Positions 23,329 to 32,193 of a stretch of DNA of 47,095 bases are shown one piece after another. Positions within the stretch are counted from its first letter, which is position 1, and the number at the start of each line of letters is the position of its first letter. Both the position numbers and the translations under genes were made by a program. This DNA is from UBA3537 sp045561735 (GTDB taxonomy: Bacteria; Bacteroidota; Bacteroidia; Flavobacteriales; Flavobacteriaceae), in the NCBI GenBank assembly GCA_045561735.1, contig JBJKXC010000013.1, forward strand, positions 1-47,095. Reading direction: 5' to 3'. The notes under the pieces were generated by a model. The model saw nothing but the letters and a program-made list of their open reading frames with translations, had not been told where the DNA came from and did not search any database.

Positions 23329-24141
23329 TTATGGGGTTTTATATTTTTGCTTCTGCCTCTTAAGGACTATTCTTGAAATTAAAATACTAACTTGATATAA
23401 AATAACCACTGGAATGGCAACAATAATTTGGCTGGCGATATCTGGTGGTGTTATAATAGCCGCAATGATCAATACAATGATAAGGGCGTATTTTCGATTT
23501 CGCTTCAAAAACTCAGGTGTAACCAATCCAACTTTCGTTAAATAGAATATTATAATTGGTAGTTCAAAGATAAACCCAGAAGCTAATACAGATGCCCTGA
23601 CTAAACCAATATAAGAGTTTAGGTCAAAATCATTATGAACTTGATTGGCAACACTGTAGGTTCCTAGAAAGTTTATAGATAATGGACATACAACAAAATA
23701 TCCAAATAACACACCAATAAAAAATAAAATGGAAGAAACAATAATAAAACCTCTTGAATTTTTTCTTTCGTTGGCATACAATCCAGGGCTGATAAATCTC
23801 CAAAATTCATACAAGACATATGGAAATGCAATAACAAAGCCAAATGTGATAGAGGTCCAAATGTGTGCCGAAAACTGACCAGCCATCGTTCTGCTTTGAA
23901 TTTCAAATTCAAAAGCAGTATTACAAAAACTATCAAAGCCCAATAGACTAGAAGCTCTACAGATTAAATCGTAGGTAAAAAAATCTGCTTTTGTGGGACC
24001 AAAAATTAAGGTATCAAATAAGATATCTTTGCCAATAAATGCGAATGAAGCAGCGCTGACAATAGCGATTGTAGCCCGAATGATATGCCATCTCAATTCT
24101 TCAAGATGATCAATAAAAGACATTTCTTTTTCTTGATGCAT
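23329..24141 (-). CDS. tatC: Sec-independent protein translocase subunit TatC
   Basis: This 270-residue membrane protein has six hydrophobic segments and the TatC hallmarks: EMSFIDHLEELRWHIIRATI at the N-terminus (signal-peptide binding Glu/Leu/Arg region), FVIAFPYVLYEFWRFISPGL after the second helix, and the conserved ELPIIIFYL block. TatC recognises twin-arginine signal peptides and, with TatA, moves folded proteins across the inner membrane. A TTG start at 24147 is also possible; I chose the ATG two codons later. Either way it overlaps or abuts the stop of the kpsF gene, which suggests one operon. Confidence 0.95.
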   Translation of the reverse strand: MHQEKEMSFIDHLEELRWHIIRATIAIVSAASFAFIGKDILFDTLIFGPTKADFFTYDLICRASSLLGFDSFCNTAFEFEIQSRTMAGQFSAHIWTSITFGFVIAFPYVLYEFWRFISPGLYANERKNSRGFIIVSSILFFIGVLFGYFVVCPLSINFLGTYSVANQVHNDFDLNSYIGLVRASVLASGFIFELPIIIFYLTKVGLVTPEFLKRNRKYALIIVLIIAAIITPPDIASQIIVAIPVVILYQVSILISRIVLKRQKQKYKTP

Positions 24142-24143
24142 TG

Positions 24144-25118
24144 TCAAATAATTCCTTCTTTGATTAAATCGTGGATGTGAATTACACCTGAATATTTTTT
24201 GTCTTTCAAAACAAGAAGTTGTGAGATTTCGTGAGCCTCCATTAAAGTTCTAGCGTCCACTGCTAGAGCCTTGCAGTCCATAGTTTTTGGATTTTCAGAC
24301 ATAATATCACAAGCACACAAGCTTGAAAAATCATTTGTTTCGGAAAGCATTCTTCTCAAATCTCCGTCAGTTATAACACCTAAAATAGTACCATTTTCAA
24401 CCACTGCTGTGACGCCTAAGCGTTTTTTAGAGATTTCTACAATAACATCTTTTATAGAAGTATTGGGATTTACCAAAGGCTTTTCGTTCCGATCAGAGAT
24501 TTCTTCAATCGTTAAAAAGAGTTTTTTTCCAATCGTACCACCGGGATGAAATTTTGCGAAATCATCTTTTGTAAATTTTCGAATTTCAAGTAAACAAACG
24601 GCTAATGCATCTCCAATGACTAGTTGCGCTGTGGTGCTTGTGGTGGGTGCTAGATTGTTTGGACATACCTCTTTATCGACATGAGAATTGAAGATATAAT
24701 CGGCGTGATTACCAAGAAAAGAATCGGGGTTTCCTGTAATAGCAATAAGAGTATTTTCTGTACGCTTAAACAGTGGTACTAAAACTTTTATTTCAGCAGT
24801 ATTACCACTTTTTGAGATACAAATTACTGTATCATCTTTTTGAACAAGCCCAAGGTCTCCGTGTATCGCATCTGCCGCATGCATAAAAATTGAGGGTGTT
24901 CCTGTTGAGTTGAGTGTAGCGACGATTTTATTTGCGATGATCGCACTTTTACCTACACCTGTAATGACAACGCGTCCTTTGGATCTGTAAATCAATTCTA
25001 CAGCCTTAGCAAAGCTGTCATCAATGAAGGTTGCTATTTTAGTCAATTCTTCACTCTGTGCAATAATAGTCTTTTTTGCTAAATCTTGGATAGAAGCTTT
25101 GGTTCTTAATTCTTTCAT
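24144..25118 (-). CDS. kdsD: Arabinose-5-phosphate isomerase, KpsF/GutQ (KdsD) family
   Basis: This 324-residue protein has an N-terminal sugar isomerase (SIS) domain with VVITGVGKSAIIANKIVATL and MHAADAIHGDLG, then two CBS domains (about 205-324; VIVEISKKRLGVTAVVENG and AHEISQLLVLKD). The length and order match KdsD/KpsF, which converts ribulose-5-phosphate to arabinose-5-phosphate, the first step of Kdo synthesis for the LPS core. The CBS pair may sense nucleotides. The gene leads an operon-like run with tatC and lptB, tying Kdo supply to LPS transport. It is divergent from recQ across a 142-base spacer. Confidence 0.9.
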   Translation of the reverse strand: MKELRTKASIQDLAKKTIIAQSEELTKIATFIDDSFAKAVELIYRSKGRVVITGVGKSAIIANKIVATLNSTGTPSIFMHAADAIHGDLGLVQKDDTVICISKSGNTAEIKVLVPLFKRTENTLIAITGNPDSFLGNHADYIFNSHVDKEVCPNNLAPTTSTTAQLVIGDALAVCLLEIRKFTKDDFAKFHPGGTIGKKLFLTIEEISDRNEKPLVNPNTSIKDVIVEISKKRLGVTAVVENGTILGVITDGDLRRMLSETNDFSSLCACDIMSENPKTMDCKALAVDARTLMEAHEISQLLVLKDKKYSGVIHIHDLIKEGII

Positions 25119-25260
25119 AATTAATTGTGTACCAATGTAAATATACTTATCTTAGAACAGGTTTACAAAAAAACAAAAAATTAGCGTTATTATTTAATTT
25201 ATTTCCCTTAAAATAGCATGTACAATAAATATTTAGTTTCTGCAGAAATTTTGAATTTCA

Positions 25261-27453
25261 ATGCAAATTTCGTCTAAAAGTTTACATAAAGCATTAAAAT
25301 ATTATTTCGGATTTGATGAATTTAAAGGGCTTCAAGAATCTGTTGTAGCTAGTATACTATCTAAAAAAGATACCTTTGCTGTCATGCCAACTGGTGGTGG
25401 AAAGTCTCTTTGTTATCAATTACCTGCCTTGATGCAAGACGGTACAGCAATTGTTGTGTCTCCGCTTATTGCTTTAATGAAAAATCAGGTTGATGCTATT
25501 CGGGGTATTTCAGAAAATGAAGGCATCGCACACGTTTTAAACTCCTCTTTAAATAAAAGTGAAATCAATCAGGTTAAAGAGGACATTAAGCGTGGTACAA
25601 CAAAATTGTTATATGTAGCTCCTGAATCTTTGTCAAAAGTAGATAATATTGACTTTTTAAATCAGCAAACCATCTCTTTTATGGCTGTGGATGAGGCACA
25701 TTGCATAAGTGAGTGGGGGCATGATTTTAGACCTGAATACAGGAATCTAAAAAAAATTATATCACAAATTGGTGATGTTATTCCAATTATAGGTCTTACT
25801 GCCACTGCCACAACAAAAGTTCAAGAAGACATTCTTAAAAACCTTGGAATGTCTAACCCCAATACTTTCAAGGCTTCATTTAATAGACCAAATTTATATT
25901 ATGAAATCCTTCCAAAAACTAGCCAGGTCGATAATGACATTATTAGATTTATAAAAAAAAACGAAGGAAAATCAGGAATAATTTATTGTTTAAGCAGAAA
26001 ACGTGTTGAGTCCTTGGCTCAAATTCTTCAAGTCAATGGCATTAAAGCAGTACCCTACCATGCTGGACTGGATTCAAAGACACGTTCCCAGCATCAGGAT
26101 ATGTTTTTAATGGAAGACATTGAAGTAGTTGTAGCTACTATAGCTTTTGGAATGGGTATTGACAAACCGGATGTTCGTTTTGTAATACATCATGACATGC
26201 CAAAAAGTATCGAAAGTTATTACCAAGAAACAGGCCGTGCAGGTCGTGACGGGGGCGAGGGTCACTGTTTGGCCTATTATTCCTACAAAGATATTGAAAA
26301 GTTAGAAAAATTCATGTCTGGTAAACCTGTTGCTGAGCAAGAAATTGGATTTGCGCTTCTGCAAGAAGTTGTGGCGCTTGCCGAAACATCTATTTCACGA
26401 AGAAAATTTATTCTACATTACTTTGGAGAACAATTTGACAATGCGACTGATGCTGGCGGAGATATGGACGACAATGTTAGAAATCCGAAAGCTAAAATTG
26501 AGGCTATGGATGCTGTTAAAACCCTTTTATCTATTGTTACCCTAACTAAAGAGAAATACAAAATTAAAGATCTTGTAAAAGTCATTGTTGGTGAAGAAAA
26601 TGCATTGATCAATTCTCATAAAACTAACAGCCAACCGTTTTTTGGAGACGGTAAAGATAAAAATACAGCCTTTTGGACTGCTTTGGTGCGACAAGCTTTG
26701 GTAAAGGGCTTAATTCGCAAAGAAATTGAATCCTATGGGCTTGTGAAAATGACAGCCAAAGGAAAAGAATTTCTGGACCATCCAAAATCTTTTTTGATGA
26801 CAGAAGATCATAATTACGACGATTCAGAATTAATATCTTCTTATGTCGCGCCAAAATCACAGGCCGACGAAATATTGCTAAGGATGCTGAAAAACTTGCG
26901 TAAATCCAACGCTAACAGTTTGAAGGTTCCTCCTTTTGCTATATTTCAAGATGCATCTTTAGAAGATATGGCACTAAAATACCCTATCAGTATTGAGGAA
27001 TTACAAAATATTCACGGAGTTGGGGAAGGTAAGGCCAGACGTTATGGTCATGACTTTATTGACTTAATAAATAAGTATGTTGAAGATAATGATGTGGTTC
27101 GTGTAGACGATTTAATCATCAAATCAACAGGTTCTAATTCTTCATTAAAACTTTTTATCATCCAAAGTGTGGATCGAAAACTTCCCTTTAATGATATTGC
27201 CGATGCCAAGGGAATGGACATTCCTGATTTCATCAATGAATTAGAATCTATTGTTTTTTCGGGCACTAAGCTCAACATCAATTATTGGATCGATGAAATT
27301 TTTGATGAGGATCAGCAAGAAGAAATTCACGATTATTTTATGGAATCAGATTCCGATGCAATTGAAGCTGCTGTCGAAGAATTTGACGGGGATTATGACG
27401 ATGAAGAGTTAAGGCTCTATCGTATAAAGTTTATAAGTGAGGTCGCAAATTAA
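25261..27453 (+). CDS. recQ: ATP-dependent DNA helicase RecQ
   Basis: This 730-residue 3'-5' helicase acts in recombination and repair. Walker A (PTGGGKS, 43-49), the DEAH box at 144-147 with HCISEWGHDFRPEYR, and motif VI (YYQETGRAGRDG) are intact. An RQC winged helix follows, and an HRDC-like domain spans about 540-615 (ISIEELQNIHGVGEGKARRY). The cysteines that bind zinc in most RecQ (RRxxLLxYFGE followed by CGxCDxC) are replaced by Ser and AGGDMDDN, so the zinc is probably absent. The C-terminal 100 residues form an extra acidic extension. This agrees with a Bacteroidota variant. No operon partner is clear. Confidence 0.95.
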   Translation: MQISSKSLHKALKYYFGFDEFKGLQESVVASILSKKDTFAVMPTGGGKSLCYQLPALMQDGTAIVVSPLIALMKNQVDAIRGISENEGIAHVLNSSLNKSEINQVKEDIKRGTTKLLYVAPESLSKVDNIDFLNQQTISFMAVDEAHCISEWGHDFRPEYRNLKKIISQIGDVIPIIGLTATATTKVQEDILKNLGMSNPNTFKASFNRPNLYYEILPKTSQVDNDIIRFIKKNEGKSGIIYCLSRKRVESLAQILQVNGIKAVPYHAGLDSKTRSQHQDMFLMEDIEVVVATIAFGMGIDKPDVRFVIHHDMPKSIESYYQETGRAGRDGGEGHCLAYYSYKDIEKLEKFMSGKPVAEQEIGFALLQEVVALAETSISRRKFILHYFGEQFDNATDAGGDMDDNVRNPKAKIEAMDAVKTLLSIVTLTKEKYKIKDLVKVIVGEENALINSHKTNSQPFFGDGKDKNTAFWTALVRQALVKGLIRKEIESYGLVKMTAKGKEFLDHPKSFLMTEDHNYDDSELISSYVAPKSQADEILLRMLKNLRKSNANSLKVPPFAIFQDASLEDMALKYPISIEELQNIHGVGEGKARRYGHDFIDLINKYVEDNDVVRVDDLIIKSTGSNSSLKLFIIQSVDRKLPFNDIADAKGMDIPDFINELESIVFSGTKLNINYWIDEIFDEDQQEEIHDYFMESDSDAIEAAVEEFDGDYDDEELRLYRIKFISEVAN

Positions 27454-27497
27454 TTTAAAATTTAATTAAGCGCCTTCCTTTTTCTATAAATCATTCA

Positions 27498-27505
27498 TAC
27501 ATTTG
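27498..27505 (+). promoter_or_regulatory. -7 box for the cyclophilin-FKBP gene
   Basis: TACATTTG exactly fits TAnnTTTG and lies 22 bases before the ATG at 27528, in the 74-base gap after recQ. No clear -33 TTG was found at the usual distance. Confidence 0.5.
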
Positions 27506-27527
27506 TGCTTCAAAAAAAATCACCATA

Positions 27528-28463
27528 ATGGAAAACGGACTCTACGCAAAGTTTATTACATCTAAAGGAGATATACTGCTTGAATTAGAATATAAAAAAA
27601 CCCCAGGAACGGTAGGTAATTTTGTAGCACTAGCACAAGGAAATCTCGAAAATTCTATAAAAAAACAAGGCGATCCTTATTACGATGGGCTTAAGTTCCA
27701 CAGAGTCATCCCCGACTTTATGATTCAGGGCGGGTGTCCGCAAGGGACAGGAACAGGAAATCCTGGGTATCAATTTGATGATGAATTTCATCCAGATTTA
27801 AAACATAATGTTTCCGGAATTTTATCTATGGCCAATTCTGGACCCGGCACCAATGGCAGTCAGTTTTTTATCACACATGTCCCAACACCATGGCTAGATG
27901 GCAAGCATACCGTTTTTGGAAAAACAATAGAAGGGCAATCTGTGGTAGATACCATCGCACAAGGAGATACCATTGAGGCTTTAGAAATTATTGCAAACGG
28001 AGAAGATGCCAAAGCATTCCATGCTGTAGAAGCTTTTAGAACCTTTGAAGGGGCTCGTAAAAAACGAATAGCTGAGGAAAAAGCAGCCGTTAAAGCTGAG
28101 TTAGATAAGCTTGGTAAAGGTTTTGAATCTACCGAAAGTGGTTTGCGTTACCAAATTCTTCAAAAAGGAGATGGGGAGAAAGCCCAAAAAAATAAAACTG
28201 TTGCTGTTCATTACAAAGGGCAATTGGCAGATGGTACGGTGTTTGATTCCTCTTACAAACGAAATCAACCAATTGAGTTTATCTTGGGTATGGGCCAAGT
28301 GATCCCTGGTTGGGATGAAGGAGTTGCGCTTTTAAATGTTGGAGATAAAGCGCGATTTATCATTCCCAGTGCTTTGGCTTATGGGAGTCGCGGTGCAGGG
28401 GGTGTGATTCCTCCAAATGCAAATCTTGTTTTTGATGTTGAGTTAATGGCTGTAAAATTATAG
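27528..28463 (+). CDS. Dual-domain peptidyl-prolyl isomerase, cyclophilin plus FKBP
   Basis: This 311-residue protein joins two unrelated prolyl isomerase folds. The cyclophilin half (about 1-160) has FHRVIPDFMIQGG with Arg59, Phe64, Met65 and Gln67, then SQFFI with Phe113 and PWLDGKH with Trp122 and His127, so its active site looks complete. A charged helical linker follows at about 165-200. The FKBP half (about 203-311) keeps VHYKG (Tyr229), FDSS (Asp240), QVIPGW (Val258, Ile259, Trp262), LAYG (Tyr285) and FDVEL (Phe302). No signal peptide is seen, so it is probably cytoplasmic and acts in protein folding. Such fusions are known in a few bacteria and protists. Confidence 0.9.
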   Translation: MENGLYAKFITSKGDILLELEYKKTPGTVGNFVALAQGNLENSIKKQGDPYYDGLKFHRVIPDFMIQGGCPQGTGTGNPGYQFDDEFHPDLKHNVSGILSMANSGPGTNGSQFFITHVPTPWLDGKHTVFGKTIEGQSVVDTIAQGDTIEALEIIANGEDAKAFHAVEAFRTFEGARKKRIAEEKAAVKAELDKLGKGFESTESGLRYQILQKGDGEKAQKNKTVAVHYKGQLADGTVFDSSYKRNQPIEFILGMGQVIPGWDEGVALLNVGDKARFIIPSALAYGSRGAGGVIPPNANLVFDVELMAVKL

Positions 28464-28514
28464 TTTCACCACTCAATATTTCGAAAACAAATTTGTTCAT
28501 AAAGTACTTATTTT

Positions 28515-28549
28515 TTTGTCTTAAGTTTCAATAGTTATTTGTAGTTTTG
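28515..28549 (+). promoter_or_regulatory. pyrG promoter with -33 and -7 boxes
   Basis: TTTG at 28515-28518 and TAGTTTTG at 28542-28549, 23 bases apart, give the Bacteroidota TTTG-N-TAnnTTTG arrangement. The -7 box covers the possible TTG start at 28547, so it supports the ATG at 28571 as the pyrG start, with a leader of about 15 bases. Confidence 0.65.
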
Positions 28550-28570
28550 TTTGCGTCTAAAAATCGCATA

Positions 28571-30190
28571 ATGACTCAACAAAACACGAAATACATCTTT
28601 GTCACCGGAGGTGTGAGTTCCTCCTTAGGTAAAGGCATTATTGCGGCTTCTTTAGCAAAACTCCTTCAAGCACAAGGTTATCGTGTGACCATCCAAAAAT
28701 TAGACCCCTATATCAATATTGACCCAGGTACGCTAAATCCTTACGAGCACGGTGAATGTTACGTGACTGATGATGGCGCGGAAACTGATTTGGACTTGGG
28801 GCATTACGAACGATTTTTAAATGTACCTACCTCACAATCCAATAATATAACCACTGGCCGTATTTATCAAAGTGTTATTGATAAAGAACGCCGCGGTGAA
28901 TTTTTAGGGAAAACCGTTCAGGTTATTCCACATATTACAGATGAAATTAAAGAATGTGTTAAGTTATTGGGCGATAAGGGAGATTACGATATTGTGATTA
29001 CAGAAATTGGAGGCACAGTCGGAGATATTGAATCCTTGCCTTATATTGAATCTGTACGTCAATTAAAGTGGGAGATGGGTAACAACAACGCTTTGGTAGT
29101 TCATCTCACACTTATTCCTTACTTATCTGCTGCAGGCGAATTAAAAACAAAACCAACACAACACAGTGTAAAAACATTAATGGAAAGTGGTGTTCAAGCC
29201 GATATTTTGGTTTGTCGAACAGAGCATGAGCTTGGATCATCTATTCGTACCAAATTAGCGCGTTTTTGTAACGTTAAAGAAAATTGTGTCATTCAGTCTA
29301 TTGATGCTTCCACAATTTACGACGTACCAAACTTGATCCTTAAAGAGGGATTGGATAAAGTGGTTTTGGAACAGTTACAGCTCAAGCGTCACCAACCGGA
29401 TTTAGAATTTTGGAATACGTTTTTAGAAAAACACAAAAATCCAGTACACGAAATCAACATTGGTTTGATTGGAAAATATGTAGAGCTCCAAGACTCCTAC
29501 AAGTCTATATTGGAAGCATTTATACATGCGGGCGCCGCAAACGAAGTGAAGGTAAATATTAAATCTATTCATTCAGAACATATAGACCTTTCCAACACGA
29601 AAGAACTGCTGTATAATTTAGATGGTGTTTTAGTCGCACCAGGTTTTGGAGAGCGTGGCATCGAAGGGAAGATTGAGGCCATCCGCTATGTTAGAGAACA
29701 CAAAATTCCTTTTTTTGGGATTTGTTTGGGCATGCAAATGGCCGTCATAGAGTTTTCTAGAAATGTTGTCGGTCTCAAAGGAGCTAATTCTTCAGAAATG
29801 GATGCAGACTGCCCATACCACGTCATTGATTTAATGGAAGATCAAAAACAAGTTAAAAACAAAGGGGGTACCATGCGCTTAGGCGCTTGGGATTGCATTC
29901 TTTTAGAAGGTTCTAAGGCCTATTCCGTGTATAAGAAAAAAACGATCAGTGAACGCCACAGGCACCGATATGAATTCAATGAAAAATACAAAACACAAAT
30001 TCAATCTAATGGAATGATTGCCACTGGAGTCAATCCAGATACTGGTTTGGTTGAGATTGTTGAAATTGAAGATCACCCCTGGTTTGTTGGTGTACAATAC
30101 CACCCCGAGTATAAAAGTACTGTAGCCAATCCTCATCCTCTGTTTAAGGCCTTTATAAAAGCAGCCCTTGAATATCAGAAGAATAACTAA
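28571..30190 (+). CDS. pyrG: CTP synthase
   Basis: This 539-residue enzyme makes CTP from UTP, ATP and glutamine. The synthetase half starts TKYIFVTGGVSSSLGKGIIA with the P-loop, then KLDPYINIDPGTLNPYEHGE. The glutaminase half holds FFGICLGMQMAVIEF with catalytic Cys385 and WFVGVQYHPEYKS with the His/Glu of the triad. The length is standard. I take ATG 28571 (MTQQNTKYIF) because the promoter overlaps the earlier frame start. It is followed by yidC after 49 bases, so co-transcription is possible, although yidC has its own -7 box. Confidence 0.95.
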   Translation: MTQQNTKYIFVTGGVSSSLGKGIIAASLAKLLQAQGYRVTIQKLDPYINIDPGTLNPYEHGECYVTDDGAETDLDLGHYERFLNVPTSQSNNITTGRIYQSVIDKERRGEFLGKTVQVIPHITDEIKECVKLLGDKGDYDIVITEIGGTVGDIESLPYIESVRQLKWEMGNNNALVVHLTLIPYLSAAGELKTKPTQHSVKTLMESGVQADILVCRTEHELGSSIRTKLARFCNVKENCVIQSIDASTIYDVPNLILKEGLDKVVLEQLQLKRHQPDLEFWNTFLEKHKNPVHEINIGLIGKYVELQDSYKSILEAFIHAGAANEVKVNIKSIHSEHIDLSNTKELLYNLDGVLVAPGFGERGIEGKIEAIRYVREHKIPFFGICLGMQMAVIEFSRNVVGLKGANSSEMDADCPYHVIDLMEDQKQVKNKGGTMRLGAWDCILLEGSKAYSVYKKKTISERHRHRYEFNEKYKTQIQSNGMIATGVNPDTGLVEIVEIEDHPWFVGVQYHPEYKSTVANPHPLFKAFIKAALEYQKNN

Positions 30191-30201
30191 AAAAAATATC
30201 A

Positions 30202-30209
30202 TAAATTTG
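30202..30209 (+). promoter_or_regulatory. Candidate -7 box for yidC
   Basis: TAAATTTG matches TAnnTTTG in the 49-base gap between pyrG and yidC, 30 bases before the yidC ATG. No -33 TTG lies at 17-23 bases; the nearest is about 31 bases away. Confidence 0.45.
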
Positions 30210-30239
30210 GGCTGTTAAAAACCCATTGCGTTTCAAGAT

Positions 30240-32114
30240 ATGGAAGAGAAAAAAAATGATTTAAATTCACTCATAGGTTTTGCCTTGATAGGAGCCATTT
30301 TGTTGTATATGATGTATCAAAACCAACCAACCTCAGATGAATTGGCAGTGGAACAGCAATCTAAACATGCACAAATAGACAAACAAAGTACTAAGGATTC
30401 AGCTTTAAAAATACAGCAAAATCCAGCAGCAATTTTAGCTCAGGAAAAAGCAAAATTAGGTGAATTTGGCTATTCACTGGATTTAGATTCGGACAAAGCC
30501 CATTTTACGACTTTGGAAAACAAGGTTTTATCAATTAAAATCAATAATAATGGTGGGATGGTTTCAGAAGTCAAACTCAAGGCTTTTGTCAACCACGACT
30601 CTGTCCCAGTTTATCTGGTTAAAGATGGTAATTCTCAATTTAATTTAAATTTCTCAACTTCTGATAACCGAACTTTTAATACAAAAGATTTGTATTTTGA
30701 ACCTTCGCTTTCCCTTGAAGAAAACGCTCAAGTTTTGTCAATGAAACTAAAAGTTTCAGAACACCAATTTTTGGAATATAAATACATTCTCAAAACAGAT
30801 GATGACTATATGCTCGGCTTTTCGATACAATCTCAAGGTTTGTCAAAAGTTTTTGACATCAGACAGCCAGCTCAACTTGAATGGGACTTAAAAGCTTTGC
30901 GACACGATCAAAGTATTACATTTGAGAACCGTTACACTCGATTTACCTATGAGCATGATGGTGGAAAAATTAATAAACTATCTCAGTCTGGCGACGACGA
31001 TGAAACTGTTGAAGATGTTTCATGGCTATCGTATCGACAACACTTTTTCAGCTCTATTTTGGTGCCTGAGATTCCTATAAAGAGTACTGAAATACGTTCG
31101 TTTGACTTGGTTGAAGATGAAACTATAGATACCCTTTTCACAAAAAAATACAGCACTAAATTTGCGATGTCCTACAGAGGTGGTGAGCTTCAACAAGATT
31201 TGAATTTTTATTTTGGACCAACCTATTCAAAAACATTAAAAAAATACGACCGAAATCTTGAAAACAGTATTCCATTTGGCTGGGGTATTTTTGGTTGGAT
31301 CAACAAATCTATTTTTAGCCCACTATATGCATGGCTTAGCAGTTTTTTATCCTACGGTATTGCGATAATTGTGATGACAATTATGGTAAAAATATTGTTG
31401 TCATTTGTACAGTACAAGCAATTTTTGTCTCAAGCAAAAATGAAAATCTTAAAACCTGAATTGGATGCATTAAGAGAAAAGTATAAGGGCAATAAAGCCA
31501 AGGCACAGCGGGAAACAATGGCGCTTCAAAACAAGGCCGGTGCAAGTCCTTTAAGTGGGTGTTTGCCAGGGTTATTACAGATTCCAGTTTTTTACTCTTT
31601 ATTTATGTTTTTTCCAATTGCCTTTGAGCTGCGACAAAAACCATTTTTATGGGTCAAGGATTTAAGTTCTTATGACACCATTGTCGATTTGCCTTTTAGC
31701 ATTCCATTTTACGGTGATCACATAAGTTTATTCCCCATTTTAGCATCCATTGCTATTTTCTTTTATATGAAAATGACAACAGGTCAGAACATGGCTATGC
31801 AACCAACACAGGAGGGCATGCCAGATATGGCCAAAATGATGAAATACATGATTTATTTTTCACCATTATTGATGCTGTTCTTTTTTAATCAATATGCGTC
31901 TGGTTTAAGTCTTTATTATTTTGTTTCTAATCTCATAAGTATTGGAATTATGTTGGTCATCAAAAACTACATTATTGATGAAGATAAAGTGTTGGCTAAT
32001 ATACAAGTCAACAAAGCCAAGCCAAAGAAACAGAACCGCTTTCAACGTAAGATTGCTGAAATTATGGAACAGGCTGAAAAACAAAAAGCAATGCAGGAAA
32101 GGCTTAGGAAATAG
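30240..32114 (+). CDS. yidC: Membrane protein insertase YidC
   Basis: This 624-residue protein inserts and folds inner-membrane proteins, alone or with SecYEG. It has an N-terminal membrane anchor (LIGFALIGAILLYMMYQNQ), a large periplasmic domain (about 60-350) and the Oxa1-like core from about 360, including SCLPGLLQIPVFYSLFMF-type sequence near 440-460 (SPLSGCLPGLLQIPVFYSL) and three further helices. The basic C-terminal tail (NKAKPKKQNRFQRKIAEIME) is likely to contact the ribosome. The size fits Bacteroidota YidC. A strong terminator follows directly. Confidence 0.95.
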   Translation: MEEKKNDLNSLIGFALIGAILLYMMYQNQPTSDELAVEQQSKHAQIDKQSTKDSALKIQQNPAAILAQEKAKLGEFGYSLDLDSDKAHFTTLENKVLSIKINNNGGMVSEVKLKAFVNHDSVPVYLVKDGNSQFNLNFSTSDNRTFNTKDLYFEPSLSLEENAQVLSMKLKVSEHQFLEYKYILKTDDDYMLGFSIQSQGLSKVFDIRQPAQLEWDLKALRHDQSITFENRYTRFTYEHDGGKINKLSQSGDDDETVEDVSWLSYRQHFFSSILVPEIPIKSTEIRSFDLVEDETIDTLFTKKYSTKFAMSYRGGELQQDLNFYFGPTYSKTLKKYDRNLENSIPFGWGIFGWINKSIFSPLYAWLSSFLSYGIAIIVMTIMVKILLSFVQYKQFLSQAKMKILKPELDALREKYKGNKAKAQRETMALQNKAGASPLSGCLPGLLQIPVFYSLFMFFPIAFELRQKPFLWVKDLSSYDTIVDLPFSIPFYGDHISLFPILASIAIFFYMKMTTGQNMAMQPTQEGMPDMAKMMKYMIYFSPLLMLFFFNQYASGLSLYYFVSNLISIGIMLVIKNYIIDEDKVLANIQVNKAKPKKQNRFQRKIAEIMEQAEKQKAMQERLRK

Positions 32115-32124
32115 CAATATTTCT

Positions 32125-32153
32125 AAAAGGTTGCCTATTGGCAACCTTTTTTT
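32125..32153 (+). terminator. Strong intrinsic terminator after yidC
   Basis: AAAAGGTTGCC (32125-32135) pairs perfectly with GGCAACCTTTT (32140-32150) around a TATT loop and is followed by more T. It lies 10 bases after the yidC stop. The inverted repeat is symmetrical, but the gene on the right is on the same strand, so it mainly ends the pyrG-yidC transcript. Confidence 0.9.
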
Positions 32154-32181
32154 GTTTTTAAAATCTCACAACAATAATTAT

Positions 32182-32189
32182 TAAATTTG
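32182..32189 (+). promoter_or_regulatory. -7 box immediately before mnmA
   Basis: TAAATTTG exactly fits TAnnTTTG and ends only four bases before the mnmA ATG at 32194. A transcript starting at the usual 5-7 bases after the box would be leaderless or nearly so. It comes just after the yidC terminator, which suggests that mnmA is transcribed independently. Confidence 0.55.
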
Positions 32190-32193
32190 CAAC

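Noticed and set aside
32125..32153. Symmetrical hairpin as an attachment site
   Set aside because: Position after yidC, stem length and T run fit an intrinsic terminator better, and there is no integrase nearby.
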